Position numbers and translations under genes: made by a program
Shown: positions 1 through 5,735 of the stretch, piece after piece
Layout of the letters: each line of letters opens with the position of its first letter
Numbering within the stretch: the stretch's first letter is position 1
Notes under the pieces: model-generated
What the model was told of the DNA's origin: nothing
What the model saw: the letters and a program-made list of their open reading frames with translations, nothing else
The model's database searches: none
Assembly: GCA_900754085.1 (NCBI GenBank)
Contig: CAAEBO010000009.1
Location: 1-40,145, forward strand
Length of the DNA: 40,145 nt
Source of the DNA: Clostridia bacterium
GTDB lineage: Bacteria; Bacillota; Clostridia; TANB77; CAG-508
Direction: 5' to 3'

Positions 1-236
1 ATTTCTATATCTACTGTTATATTCTCGTTTATTATTGCTCTTATATCTAGTATTCCTAACTTATCCTTTATATCTACTCTTTCTAACTCTATTTCTTGCA
101 TTACTTCTACTTTTTCTATTGTTATTTCTAGTATGCTTTCTAGCAAATCTTTTAGTATATCTTCGTTCCCTTTTTTGCTGAATAATCTTTTAAATATGTA
201 ATCATTTGTAAGTTGTAACTCTACATTTTTTGTCAT
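1..236 (-). CDS. Rpn/YhgA-like PD-(D/E)XK nuclease family protein (C-terminus outside window)
   Basis: Only the first 78 codons are inside the window; the gene runs off the left edge. The start is the ATG at 234-236 (minus strand), preceded by a strong AAGGAGG. The N-terminus reads MTKNVELQLTNDYIFKRLFS, followed by a helical stretch rich in Leu, Glu and Lys and then LDIRAIINENITVDIE. The 'NDYIFKRLF...' opening and the 'KLGILDIRA...VDIE' strand order are typical of the Rpn/PDDEXK_2 family (recombination-promoting nucleases or transposase-like PD-(D/E)XK proteins), where the Asp and following Glu-X-Lys are catalytic; here only the Asp and the strand leading to the E/Q-X-K are visible. These genes are often multicopy and mobile-element associated in Clostridia. 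A PD-(D/E)XK family assignment is fairly safe; activity and completeness cannot be judged. Confidence 0.7.
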   Translation of the reverse strand, partial: MTKNVELQLTNDYIFKRLFSKKGNEDILKDLLESILEITIEKVEVMQEIELERVDIKDKLGILDIRAIINENITVDIE

Positions 237-248
237 TTTCCTCCTTCT

Positions 249-276
249 ATTTTACCAAATATTAATCTTTCGTTCA
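249..276 (-). promoter_or_regulatory. Possible promoter of the Rpn-family gene
   Basis: Minus strand TTGAAC (271-276), 17-bp spacer, TAAAAT (249-254). The -10 lies only 12 bases from the ATG, so a transcript from it would have a leader of about six bases and lose part of the Shine-Dalgarno. A 9-bp inverted repeat (249-257 with 283-291) overlaps the -10 and lies outside the -35, and could be an operator. Treat as tentative. Confidence 0.35.
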
Positions 277-291
277 ACTATCTGGTAAAAT

Positions 292-702
292 TTAATTTAT
301 TTCTTAAGATATTACCTTTTTATATGTTGGAATTTTATAAAGAACTGAATTATTAAGAATTAAATCGTTATTTTAAATTGAATTTAGATGTATTTATTGG
401 GAATTTTATTAAATAATATGAATTTTAAATTGCTAAATTTTCATATATAAAAAAACTTGAAATAATAATTTTTGGGGATTTTTTAGTTTTTAAAATTTCT
501 TGATTAAATACGCAGCCGAATTTCTCTAAATGAAAAATTAATTAGATTTAAAAAAATTGTTTGTTAAAGTTCTTAGGTAATATCCTAAGTATTTATATTT
601 AATCATGTTATACTACATTTTTCAATCTTTTTTCGTCTTACTTTTTCGACAAATTCTTCAATTAAATTTTATAATGCTATATGCAATAAGAGTTTCTAAA
701 AA
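292..702. other. AT-rich gap without a recognisable gene
   Basis: About 400 bases between the Rpn-family gene and the tRNA-Lys terminator. No open reading frame with a convincing start was seen on either strand. It contains a 6-bp inverted repeat with a 6-base loop (572-577/584-589) and an exact TTCGACA (645-651), the reverse complement of the Spo0A box core TGTCGAA, not near any gene start. Nothing else stands out. Confidence 0.5.
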
Positions 703-728
703 TAAAAAAAATACCCTAATGGGTATTT
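703..728 (-). terminator. Intrinsic terminator of tRNA-Lys(CUU)
   Basis: On the minus strand, directly after the tRNA CCA end: a stem AATACCC/GGGTATT with a 4-base loop (ATTA) followed by a run of T (704-710 read in reverse). Classic rho-independent terminator. Confidence 0.85.
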
Positions 729-804
729 TGGTGCACCACCGGGGGGTCGAACCCCGGACCTTCTGATTAAGAGTCAGCTGCTCTACCAACTGAGCTAGTG
801 GTGC
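729..804 (-). tRNA. tRNA-Lys (anticodon CUU)
   Basis: 76-nt cloverleaf on the minus strand. Acceptor GCACCAC pairs with GTGGTGC; D-arm GCTC/GAGC; anticodon loop CTCTTAA gives anticodon CTT, reading AAG; T-arm CGGGG-TTCGACC-CCCCG. The CCA end is encoded (729-731). The first anticodon-stem pair is G-A mismatched, leaving four good pairs. It is a single-gene unit with its own promoter and terminator. Confidence 0.95.
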
Positions 805-820
805 ATATGAGTACTTAATT

Positions 821-850
821 AGTATAATACCCAATTTTAGTTTTTGTCAA
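821..850 (-). promoter_or_regulatory. Promoter of tRNA-Lys(CUU)
   Basis: Minus strand TTGACA (845-850), 18-bp spacer, TATACT (821-826), ending 16 bases before the mature tRNA 5' end. Consensus -35 suits a stable-RNA gene. Confidence 0.75.
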
Positions 851-859
851 GTAAAAAAC

Positions 860-911
860 TAAAAAAAGATATGAAATACACTAAATTTTGTATATATCAT
901 ATCTTTTTTAT
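860..911 (-). terminator. Terminator-like hairpin after the VanW gene
   Basis: Long inverted repeat (861-874 with 898-911; AAAAAAGATATGA arms and a loop of about 23 bases) ending in a T-run on the minus strand, just downstream of the VanW-family stop codon. It also separates that gene from the tRNA-Lys promoter. Confidence 0.7.
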
Positions 912-912
912 T

Positions 913-2688
913 TTAATTTATATTATTTCCTTCACTTGGTTTCTCTGGTACAACTGGTGGTTCTTCTGGTACCTCTGGAGTTTCTGGTTCTTCTGGAGTG
1001 GTTGGCACTTCTGGCTTTGGATCTGCTGGTGGTACCTCTGTACCTTTGGTTCCTCTTTTTATAATTGTACTCATTTGGTTATATTTATCTTTTGAAAGTA
1101 ATGTTCTAGACACAACCTTTCCATTTAAATAAACAACTTTATAAGCTTCACTATAAGTACCATTGTGTCCTTTTTGCTCCACTTTCTCTTTTCCCTTTTC
1201 TAATGTTGGATCGTCTTCATAAACTGTTTGCATTGGAATGCTTCCGGTTATTTTTGTTTCTATTTTTACTTTATATTCTGTTTCTTCTTTCATTCCATAT
1301 ATTTGTACTCTGGCTACTCCGCCACTGACTGTACTTTTTATTTTTATAGGATATTTTCTTGTGTTCTTAAACTTAAAGTCAATTGCTCCATATACAACCG
1401 TTGCATCTCTACCTGCTTTTACATATGATGGAACAAATTGGTGATTGCTTCTACTTACTATGTCTAAATTAGCAAAGACCACTGCATTATATAGAGTAGA
1501 TGTAATTTGACAAATTCCACCACCTATGTCATTTACAACTTTTCCACCAGCATATGATGGTGCCTCTTTATATCCTGCTGCTGTTGTTCTTTTCCCAACG
1601 ACTTTATTATACGAAAAAGTCTCGCCAGGCAATACAACTGTATTATTAATTTTATTAGATGCTAATTTTAAATTTGTTGTTCTGTCTTTTGCTCCTGGAT
1701 TATAATTTGTAGAAAATTCTGCCAATAAATCAGGGAATCCTTCAGAACCTATTTTATCTGTCGTTATTTCTGGATGTGTAATTTTTAGTGGTATAATATA
1801 TTCTTCTTTATTTTCTTCTAAAATCTTCTTTGCTTCTTCCATTGATATTGCAAAATCTATTCCATTTACATGAGGATACAAGGTAAATGGATTTTGTGTA
1901 TAATATGCATTTTGTGGTTCTGTATGTATTTCAGAATAAATTTTATCTAAATCAATTTCATTTGGTTCTTTATTCTTTGTGGATAAATTAATTTCATTTT
2001 CAGTACTTTCCACATTTTTTATTTCATTTTCCACTTCTTGCTTTAATAATTCTGGTTCTACTACTGATCCAGCTTTTCCTTTTGTAATAATAAGCTCTTT
2101 TTTATCTTCATCTATATCATAATTACTTTCTATAACTGCTCCTGGTATTTGACCGTTTATAGTGTCTATTTGTTTATTTAGTTCTTCCTCATTATATTCA
2201 TATGGAATCTCTATATTATTTTTTGTAAAAAATGTTTTTATAATATTAAAATTATTTACAAAAATATTACTATCTCTTCCTATGCTATAGGCCTTTTCAA
2301 TTGCTTCATCTAATTTATAGTTTAATTGTAATTGTTCAAAACTAACTATTCCTTTGTATTCTTCACCATCTTTTGTTTTGGTATCCAATTTTACAACTAA
2401 ATCCTCTGTTCTTTTAGCTTCTGTTTTTTCAGCAAGTAGTTTTTTTACTTCATCTTTATCTTTTCCGCTTACACTAATTCCATTTATACTAATTCCATTT
2501 AGTATTTTTTCATTGTTACTATTAATTAATGCAAATATTGTACTAAATATTGCAATAATTATAGCAATAGCAATTACACTACAAACTATTATAATTTTTT
2601 TGTTACCATTTTTTTTACTGTGTTTTTCCGTTTCTTTTACTTCCGGATTTTCTTTTTGCTCTACAATCTTTTCCTTCTCTTTAATCAT
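913..2688 (-). CDS. VanW family membrane-anchored protein with G5 domain (YoaR-like)
   Basis: A 591-aa protein: basic N-terminal cytoplasmic tail, one transmembrane helix at about residues 31-54, a long extracytoplasmic part of the peptidoglycan-binding-4 type, a VanW domain (about 330-460, with the conserved run around GETFSYN, GGKVVNDIGGGICQ and STLYNA), then a G5 domain (about 470-545) and a Pro/Glu/Val-rich tail (PEVP/TPEEP repeats). Known from the family: such proteins are surface-anchored and linked to cell-wall metabolism, but the molecular activity of VanW is not established. The start follows AGGGGAG by six bases. A sigma-A-type promoter lies upstream and an exact Spo0A box sits just beyond its -35. 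Transcribed alone, divergent from the XRE gene. The family call is secure; the role in wall assembly is inferred. Confidence 0.9.
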   Translation of the reverse strand: MIKEKEKIVEQKENPEVKETEKHSKKNGNKKIIIVCSVIAIAIIIAIFSTIFALINSNNEKILNGISINGISVSGKDKDEVKKLLAEKTEAKRTEDLVVKLDTKTKDGEEYKGIVSFEQLQLNYKLDEAIEKAYSIGRDSNIFVNNFNIIKTFFTKNNIEIPYEYNEEELNKQIDTINGQIPGAVIESNYDIDEDKKELIITKGKAGSVVEPELLKQEVENEIKNVESTENEINLSTKNKEPNEIDLDKIYSEIHTEPQNAYYTQNPFTLYPHVNGIDFAISMEEAKKILEENKEEYIIPLKITHPEITTDKIGSEGFPDLLAEFSTNYNPGAKDRTTNLKLASNKINNTVVLPGETFSYNKVVGKRTTAAGYKEAPSYAGGKVVNDIGGGICQITSTLYNAVVFANLDIVSRSNHQFVPSYVKAGRDATVVYGAIDFKFKNTRKYPIKIKSTVSGGVARVQIYGMKEETEYKVKIETKITGSIPMQTVYEDDPTLEKGKEKVEQKGHNGTYSEAYKVVYLNGKVVSRTLLSKDKYNQMSTIIKRGTKGTEVPPADPKPEVPTTPEEPETPEVPEEPPVVPEKPSEGNNIN

Positions 2689-2727
2689 AATATACTCCCC
2701 TTAGATCTCTTTTAATATATATTAAAA

Positions 2728-2756
2728 AGTATATCTCAACATTACTATATTTTCAA
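2728..2756 (-). promoter_or_regulatory. Promoter of the VanW gene
   Basis: Minus strand TTGAAA (2751-2756), 17-bp spacer, TATACT (2728-2733), about 40 bases before the start codon. Confidence 0.75.
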
Positions 2757-2763
2757 TATTTTT

Positions 2764-2770
2764 TTCGACA
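2764..2770. promoter_or_regulatory. Candidate Spo0A box between divergent promoters
   Basis: TTCGACA, i.e. TGTCGAA on the minus strand, an exact match to the Spo0A box core. It lies 7 bases upstream of the VanW -35 and 4 bases upstream of the -35-like TAGACT of the divergent XRE gene. A 7-mer occurs several times by chance in 40 kb; its position is the argument. Confidence 0.4.
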
Positions 2771-2774
2771 GCAG

Positions 2775-2804
2775 TAGACTTTTTTTTAGTTAATATATTA
2801 TAAT
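2775..2804 (+). promoter_or_regulatory. Promoter of the XRE/S24-like regulator gene
   Basis: TAGACT (2775-2780), 18-bp spacer, TATAAT (2799-2804). The start codon at 2822 is only 17 bases away, so the leader is very short and carries GAGGT as ribosome-binding site. Confidence 0.6.
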
Positions 2805-2821
2805 ACCCATGAGGTAAAAAT

Positions 2822-3397
2822 ATGTTAGGGAAATTAATAAAAAATATTCGAACAAAAAAGCATATGACAAAAACAAAAATCGCTAAGGAAATCGGTATAG
2901 ATATAGGCTATTTAACACATATAGAAAATGGTAATAGGCAACCTACTTATAAAGTTTTAACAGATATTTGCAATGCTATAGATATTCCTTACCAAAAACT
3001 TTTGGCAAGTTATGGTTCTAATCTTCCTAAAGAAGCTTTAGAATACGATTTGCTCAAGTACACTGCTGAAGATAGAATTCTTTTAATAGATGATATAAAT
3101 GATTTGCATTTTATGAAATGTCCTTCTGGACTTAATTCTGTTTCTTTTGGGATTAGGCTTAATGATGATTCTATGAATAAAATTTATGATCAATATTCTT
3201 ATGTTTTTGTAGATTTAGGTTCACCATTGAAGCCTCAAGAAGTTGGTCTTTTTTATTATAATGGTCAAATTCTAATACGAAGACTCTTTGTTTACGCCAA
3301 AAAGTATATATCTTTGTACCCAGATAATCCTAACTATCCTATAATAAGAGTACGAAAAGATGATACTTTTTATATAATTGGTAAAATAAGACAATAA
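2822..3397 (+). CDS. XRE family regulator with S24/LexA-like C-terminal domain
   Basis: A 191-aa protein. Residues 4-60 form an XRE-type helix-turn-helix (KIAKEIGIDIGYLTHIENGN is typical recognition-helix sequence). Residues about 105-190 resemble the peptidase S24 fold of LexA/CI repressors: DDSM (Ser117 at the nucleophile position), YVFVD, and NGQILIRRLF. In active S24 proteases the position before 'RL' is the catalytic lysine; here it is Arg153, so self-cleavage may be lost or use another residue. It is a single gene with a near-leaderless promoter, divergent from the VanW gene and upstream of the CBM25-like gene. Target genes are unknown; autoregulation or control of the neighbours would be usual for the family. 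Confidence 0.8.
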   Translation: MLGKLIKNIRTKKHMTKTKIAKEIGIDIGYLTHIENGNRQPTYKVLTDICNAIDIPYQKLLASYGSNLPKEALEYDLLKYTAEDRILLIDDINDLHFMKCPSGLNSVSFGIRLNDDSMNKIYDQYSYVFVDLGSPLKPQEVGLFYYNGQILIRRLFVYAKKYISLYPDNPNYPIIRVRKDDTFYIIGKIRQ

Positions 3398-3421
3398 TTT
3401 TTGTTTTTTTGCAAAAAACTA

Positions 3422-3450
3422 TTGAATATTGTTAAACTTAAATATATAAT
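3422..3450 (+). promoter_or_regulatory. Promoter of the CBM25-like gene
   Basis: TTGAAT (3422-3427), 17-bp spacer, TATAAT (3445-3450). It leaves a leader of about 60 bases before the ATG at 3518, which carries GAGGAG as ribosome-binding site. Confidence 0.65.
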
Positions 3451-3517
3451 GTTAGTAATTTAATTAGACTTTTGTCTTATTTTAACTAATCAAAAGATAA
3501 ATGAGGAGAAATGCAAT

Positions 3518-3997
3518 ATGGAATTACTAAAAAATATATTTTTTAATACAGATAAATTAATAGAAAACTCTGTTGTTAAAATTTCGTATACAGGAAAATT
3601 TTTCCAAGATAATTCAAACTCAGAATTATACATTCACTATGGTTTTGGACTATTATGGGAAAATGTAAATGAAATAAAGATGGAAAAAACAGAATTAGGA
3701 TATCAAGCATTAATTTATTTAAATGGTCAAGATTCATTAAATTTCTGTTTTAAAAATGCTAATGGTGAATGGGATAATAATAATGGTAAAAATTATATAT
3801 TTGAAATTGCTCCTTTACCAAAAGACTTAATTGTAGTTAAAGAAGCTAGTCTAGAACAACCTCATAAACTACGTAAATCATACTTTTTATGGAAGAAAAT
3901 TAAGTTTTCTGTAATTGCTGCAATAAAATATTTACCAAAATTATTTTCTTTTAATACTGGATTAAGTTCAGCAGAAAATGAAAATTCTTTGCGTTAA
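3518..3997 (+). CDS. CBM25-like (starch/glycogen-binding) domain protein without signal peptide
   Basis: A 159-aa protein. Residues about 18-97 match the family 25/26 carbohydrate-binding module pattern: YIHYG (38-42), a Trp at 47, NFCFKN (75-80) and WDNNNGKNY (85-93). In those modules the aromatic residues and the Asn-rich loop bind alpha-glucan. There is no signal peptide and no catalytic domain, so the protein appears cytoplasmic and could bind intracellular glycogen/granulose. The C-terminal part (about 118-150) is basic and hydrophobic (two Lys/Phe/Leu-rich helices), which might associate with membrane. It is a monocistronic gene with its own promoter and a strong terminator. The fold call is good; the ligand is inferred. 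Phosphoglucomutase and a UDP-sugar pyrophosphorylase elsewhere in the window are compatible with glucan metabolism but not linked to it. Confidence 0.75.
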   Translation: MELLKNIFFNTDKLIENSVVKISYTGKFFQDNSNSELYIHYGFGLLWENVNEIKMEKTELGYQALIYLNGQDSLNFCFKNANGEWDNNNGKNYIFEIAPLPKDLIVVKEASLEQPHKLRKSYFLWKKIKFSVIAAIKYLPKLFSFNTGLSSAENENSLR

Positions 3998-4008
3998 TTT
4001 ATACAACT

Positions 4009-4056
4009 AAATCGAGATTTTTGGATTGATTCTTAAAATCTCGGTTTTATTTTTTA
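4009..4056 (+). terminator. Terminator of the CBM25-like gene
   Basis: Stem CGAGATTT (4013-4020) with AAATCTCG (4036-4043), followed by TTTTATTTTTT. Plus-strand rho-independent terminator. Confidence 0.85.
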
Positions 4057-4062
4057 TACAAG

Positions 4063-4108
4063 AAAATCACATTATAAAACTTATTCTTAAAGTTTATAAT
4101 GTGATTTT
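4063..4108 (-). terminator. Terminator-like hairpin after the SDR gene
   Basis: Long nearly perfect inverted repeat (4063-4080 with 4092-4108; AAAATCACATTATAAA arms, 11-base loop) directly downstream of the SDR stop codon; on the minus strand it ends in TTTTC. Probably the SDR terminator, lying back to back with the terminator of the preceding plus-strand gene. Confidence 0.7.
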
Positions 4109-4109
4109 T

Positions 4110-4835
4110 CTATATATTCCATCCACCGTTTATCGAAATTATTTGTCCAGTTGTATATGTATCTTTTATAAGCCATTCTATACATTTTGTTATCTCTTCT
4201 GGCTCTCCTATTTTCTCTAATGGTATCTCTTCTTTTATATCATTAATTTCTTTCTCAGAAAATTTACTATTCATATTTGTATTTATAATACCTGGTGCAA
4301 TGGCATTTACTCTTATATTTGAAGGACCTAGTTCTTTAGCCAAACTCTTAGTTAATCCAATTATTCCAGCTTTAGAGGTCGAATAAGCAACTTCCATTGC
4401 TGCTCCTGTAACTCCCCAAATTGAAGAAATATTTACAATTAATCCTTCTTTATTATGTATCATATTTCTTACTACTTCTTGTGTTACAATAAAATTGGCA
4501 TTTAAATTTGTATCCATTACTTCTTTCCAGTCATCATCTGATATATCAGTAAATAATTTATATTGCGATATTCCAGCATTATTAATTAAAACATCTATAT
4601 GTCCATATTTATCCAATATTCGTTTAACCATTTTTTGAACTTGGTTTCTTTCACACACATTTGCTTTTATAATATCTATATTTATATTATTTTCTTCTAA
4701 TTCTTTTTTTAAGTCTTTAGCTTCCTTTTCAGATTTATTATAATTTGCAACAACTATATTTGCTTTTGCTAAAGTTTTAGCTATGTTATTTCCTATTCCT
4801 CTAGAAGCTCCAGTTATTAATATTACTTTTTTCAC
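4110..4835 (-). CDS. Short-chain dehydrogenase/reductase, FabG/YmfI-like
   Basis: A 241-aa classical SDR. It shows TGASRGIG (8-15, NAD(P) binding), NNAG (85-88), catalytic Ser138, Tyr151 and Lys155 (YxxxK), and the C-terminal GQIISINGGW typical of FabG-like enzymes. The stretch 'ISSIWGVTGA...ELGPSNIRVNAIAPG' is very like the YmfI group, which reduces 5-aminopentanone on elongation factor P, but a 3-oxoacyl-ACP reductase role is equally possible. No fatty-acid genes surround it, which slightly favours the YmfI reading. The start is GTG, supported by GGGG five to eight bases upstream. Monocistronic. Confidence 0.85.
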   Translation of the reverse strand: MKKVILITGASRGIGNNIAKTLAKANIVVANYNKSEKEAKDLKKELEENNINIDIIKANVCERNQVQKMVKRILDKYGHIDVLINNAGISQYKLFTDISDDDWKEVMDTNLNANFIVTQEVVRNMIHNKEGLIVNISSIWGVTGAAMEVAYSTSKAGIIGLTKSLAKELGPSNIRVNAIAPGIINTNMNSKFSEKEINDIKEEIPLEKIGEPEEITKCIEWLIKDTYTTGQIISINGGWNI

Positions 4836-4864
4836 TTTATCCCCTACTTTATTTACTGTTTTTT

Positions 4865-4910
4865 AGGAAAAACAAAAAGCTAGGCAATCTTTAAAGAAAG
4901 TCTAGCTTTA
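4865..4910 (-). terminator. Terminator of the tRNA Lys-Glu-Thr operon
   Basis: On the minus strand, right after tRNA-Thr: AAAGCTAG (4902-4909 reversed) pairs with CTAGCTTT (4877-4884 reversed), followed by TTTTGTTTTT. Confidence 0.85.
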
Positions 4911-4916
4911 AGTATA

Positions 4917-4992
<76 letters not shown>

Positions 4993-5004
4993 ATTTGGTC
5001 TTTT

Positions 5005-5079
5005 TGGTGACCCGTACGGGAATCGAACCCATGTCTCCGCCGTGAAAGGGCGATGTCTTAACCGCTTGACCAACGGGCC
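5005..5079 (-). tRNA. tRNA-Glu (anticodon UUC)
   Basis: 75-nt cloverleaf: acceptor GGCCCGT/ACGGGTC (one G-U pair), anticodon stem CGCCC/GGGCG-type with loop CTTTCAC (anticodon TTC, reads GAA), T-loop TTCGATT, encoded CCA. Second gene of the Lys-Glu-Thr operon. Confidence 0.95.
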
Positions 5080-5087
5080 ATAAATAT

Positions 5088-5121
5088 AAATGAATACTAA
5101 AAATAATTTTAGTATTCATTT
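5088..5121 (-). other. Perfect 15-bp hairpin between tRNA-Lys and tRNA-Glu
   Basis: AAATGAATACTAAAA (5088-5102) and its exact reverse complement (5107-5121), 4-base loop. In the transcript it begins at the last A of the tRNA-Lys CCA. There is no long T-run after it, so it may be a processing element or weak attenuator rather than a full terminator. Confidence 0.6.
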
Positions 5122-5196
5122 GGTGAGCTATCCGCGACTCGAACGCGGGACAACTTGATTAAAAGTCAAGTGCTCTACCACCTGAGCTAATAGCCC
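5121..5196 (-). tRNA. tRNA-Lys (anticodon UUU)
   Basis: 76-nt cloverleaf: acceptor GGGCTAT/ATAGCTC (one G-U), D-arm GCTC/GAGC, anticodon stem CTTGA/TCAAG with loop CTTTTAA (anticodon TTT, reads AAA), T-arm CCGCG/CGCGG, encoded CCA. First gene of the operon, following a consensus promoter. Confidence 0.95.
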
Positions 5197-5200
5197 ATAT

Positions 5201-5217
5201 GCACTGTACCGCAGTGC
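5201..5217 (-). other. Hairpin at the 5' end of the tRNA operon transcript
   Basis: GCACTG (5201-5206) and CAGTGC (5212-5217) with a 5-base loop, placed almost exactly at the predicted transcription start and 4 bases before mature tRNA-Lys. It would cap the precursor 5' leader. Confidence 0.55.
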
Positions 5218-5223
5218 TCTTAT

Positions 5224-5252
5224 ATATTACTATTTTTTTTTGCATTTGTCAA
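5224..5252 (-). promoter_or_regulatory. Promoter of the tRNA Lys-Glu-Thr operon
   Basis: Minus strand TTGACA (5247-5252), 17-bp spacer with an A-run, TAATAT (5224-5229). Near-consensus stable-RNA promoter. Confidence 0.8.
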
Positions 5253-5288
5253 CATTTTTTTGTAATTTTTTTAATTTTTTTTATTTTT

Positions 5289-5474
5289 CTATTTGTTTAG
5301 CTCTTTTAATAGTTCTTCAACATCAATTCCATGTACCATACATGCTTCTTCTAAAGTTTCTTCTCTTGAAGCTGGACAACCTAAACAGTGCATTCCTACA
5401 CTTAATAGTAATTCTGCTTTTTCTGGATTTGTATCTAATAAATCGCCTATTTTAGTTGTTTTTTCTATTGCCAT
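5289..5474 (-). CDS. DUF1858 domain protein (redox-disulfide type)
   Basis: A 61-aa protein covered by a DUF1858 domain, a family also described as hybrid-cluster-protein-associated redox disulfide proteins. The signature is GMHCLGCPASREETLEEAC, with Cys30 and Cys33 as CxxC and Cys45 further on; residues 1-25 and 43-60 form the flanking helices. The start is set at the ATG at 5472-5474 (MAIEKTT): AAAGGA sits nine bases upstream, whereas the ATG nine bases earlier directly abuts that sequence with no spacing. The function of the family is not firmly known; a small thiol/disulfide or metal-binding role is plausible. No hybrid-cluster protein gene is in this window. Confidence 0.85.
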   Translation of the reverse strand: MAIEKTTKIGDLLDTNPEKAELLLSVGMHCLGCPASREETLEEACMVHGIDVEELLKELNK

Positions 5475-5530
5475 TGCTATCATTCCTTTCTTTTAACAAT
5501 ATTATTTTAACATATTTTTCTATTAAAGTA

Positions 5531-5559
5531 TAGACATTATTAATAATTTATAGTAAAAT
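5531..5559 (+). promoter_or_regulatory. Promoter of the T4SS-like gene cluster
   Basis: TAGACA (5531-5536), 17-bp spacer, TAAAAT (5554-5559). It would start transcription around 5566, just before the AGGTGA of the small membrane-peptide ORF, and drive the genes through 8922. Confidence 0.6.
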
Positions 5560-5572
5560 TTTTATATGGTAG

Positions 5573-5725
5573 GTGATTTGTATTAATATTTTAATCAATC
5601 TATTTTTTATTTCATTTATTATTAACTTTTTTATTTCGTTTTATTCAATATATTCAATTATTAGTTTTGTTGCATCTCAAAATATCCAAGGAGTTAAATT
5701 AAACAAAAAAATTAATCTTAATTAG
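5573..5725 (+). CDS. Candidate small membrane peptide, first gene of the T4SS-like cluster
   Basis: An open frame of 50 codons from GTG 5573, or 47 residues from ATT 5582, to TAG 5723-5725. The peptide is strongly hydrophobic over its first 30 residues (Ile, Phe, Leu, Asn, Ser), then has VASQNIQGVK and a basic tail. It lies between a good promoter and the coupling-protein gene, 10 bases upstream of that ATG. The GTG has no Shine-Dalgarno; AGGTGA (5571-5576) is correctly spaced for the in-frame ATT at 5582, giving an AUU start like that proposed for the PrgI-like gene. Not recognised as a known family. Position suggests a small secretion-system membrane subunit; it could also be chance in AT-rich DNA. 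Confidence 0.45.
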   Translation: MICINILINLFFISFIINFFISFYSIYSIISFVASQNIQGVKLNKKINLN

Positions 5726-5735
5726 TGGAGGCTTT

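Noticed and set aside
844..1095. 83-codon plus-strand frame rich in Trp and Phe
   Set aside because: It is antisense to the Pro/Glu/Val-rich tail of the VanW gene and has no ribosome-binding site; the repeated Pro codons create the Trp-rich reading.
2354..2704. 116-codon plus-strand frame within the VanW gene
   Set aside because: Opposite strand of a clear coding region, hydrophobic only because the sense strand codes for charged residues and a membrane helix.
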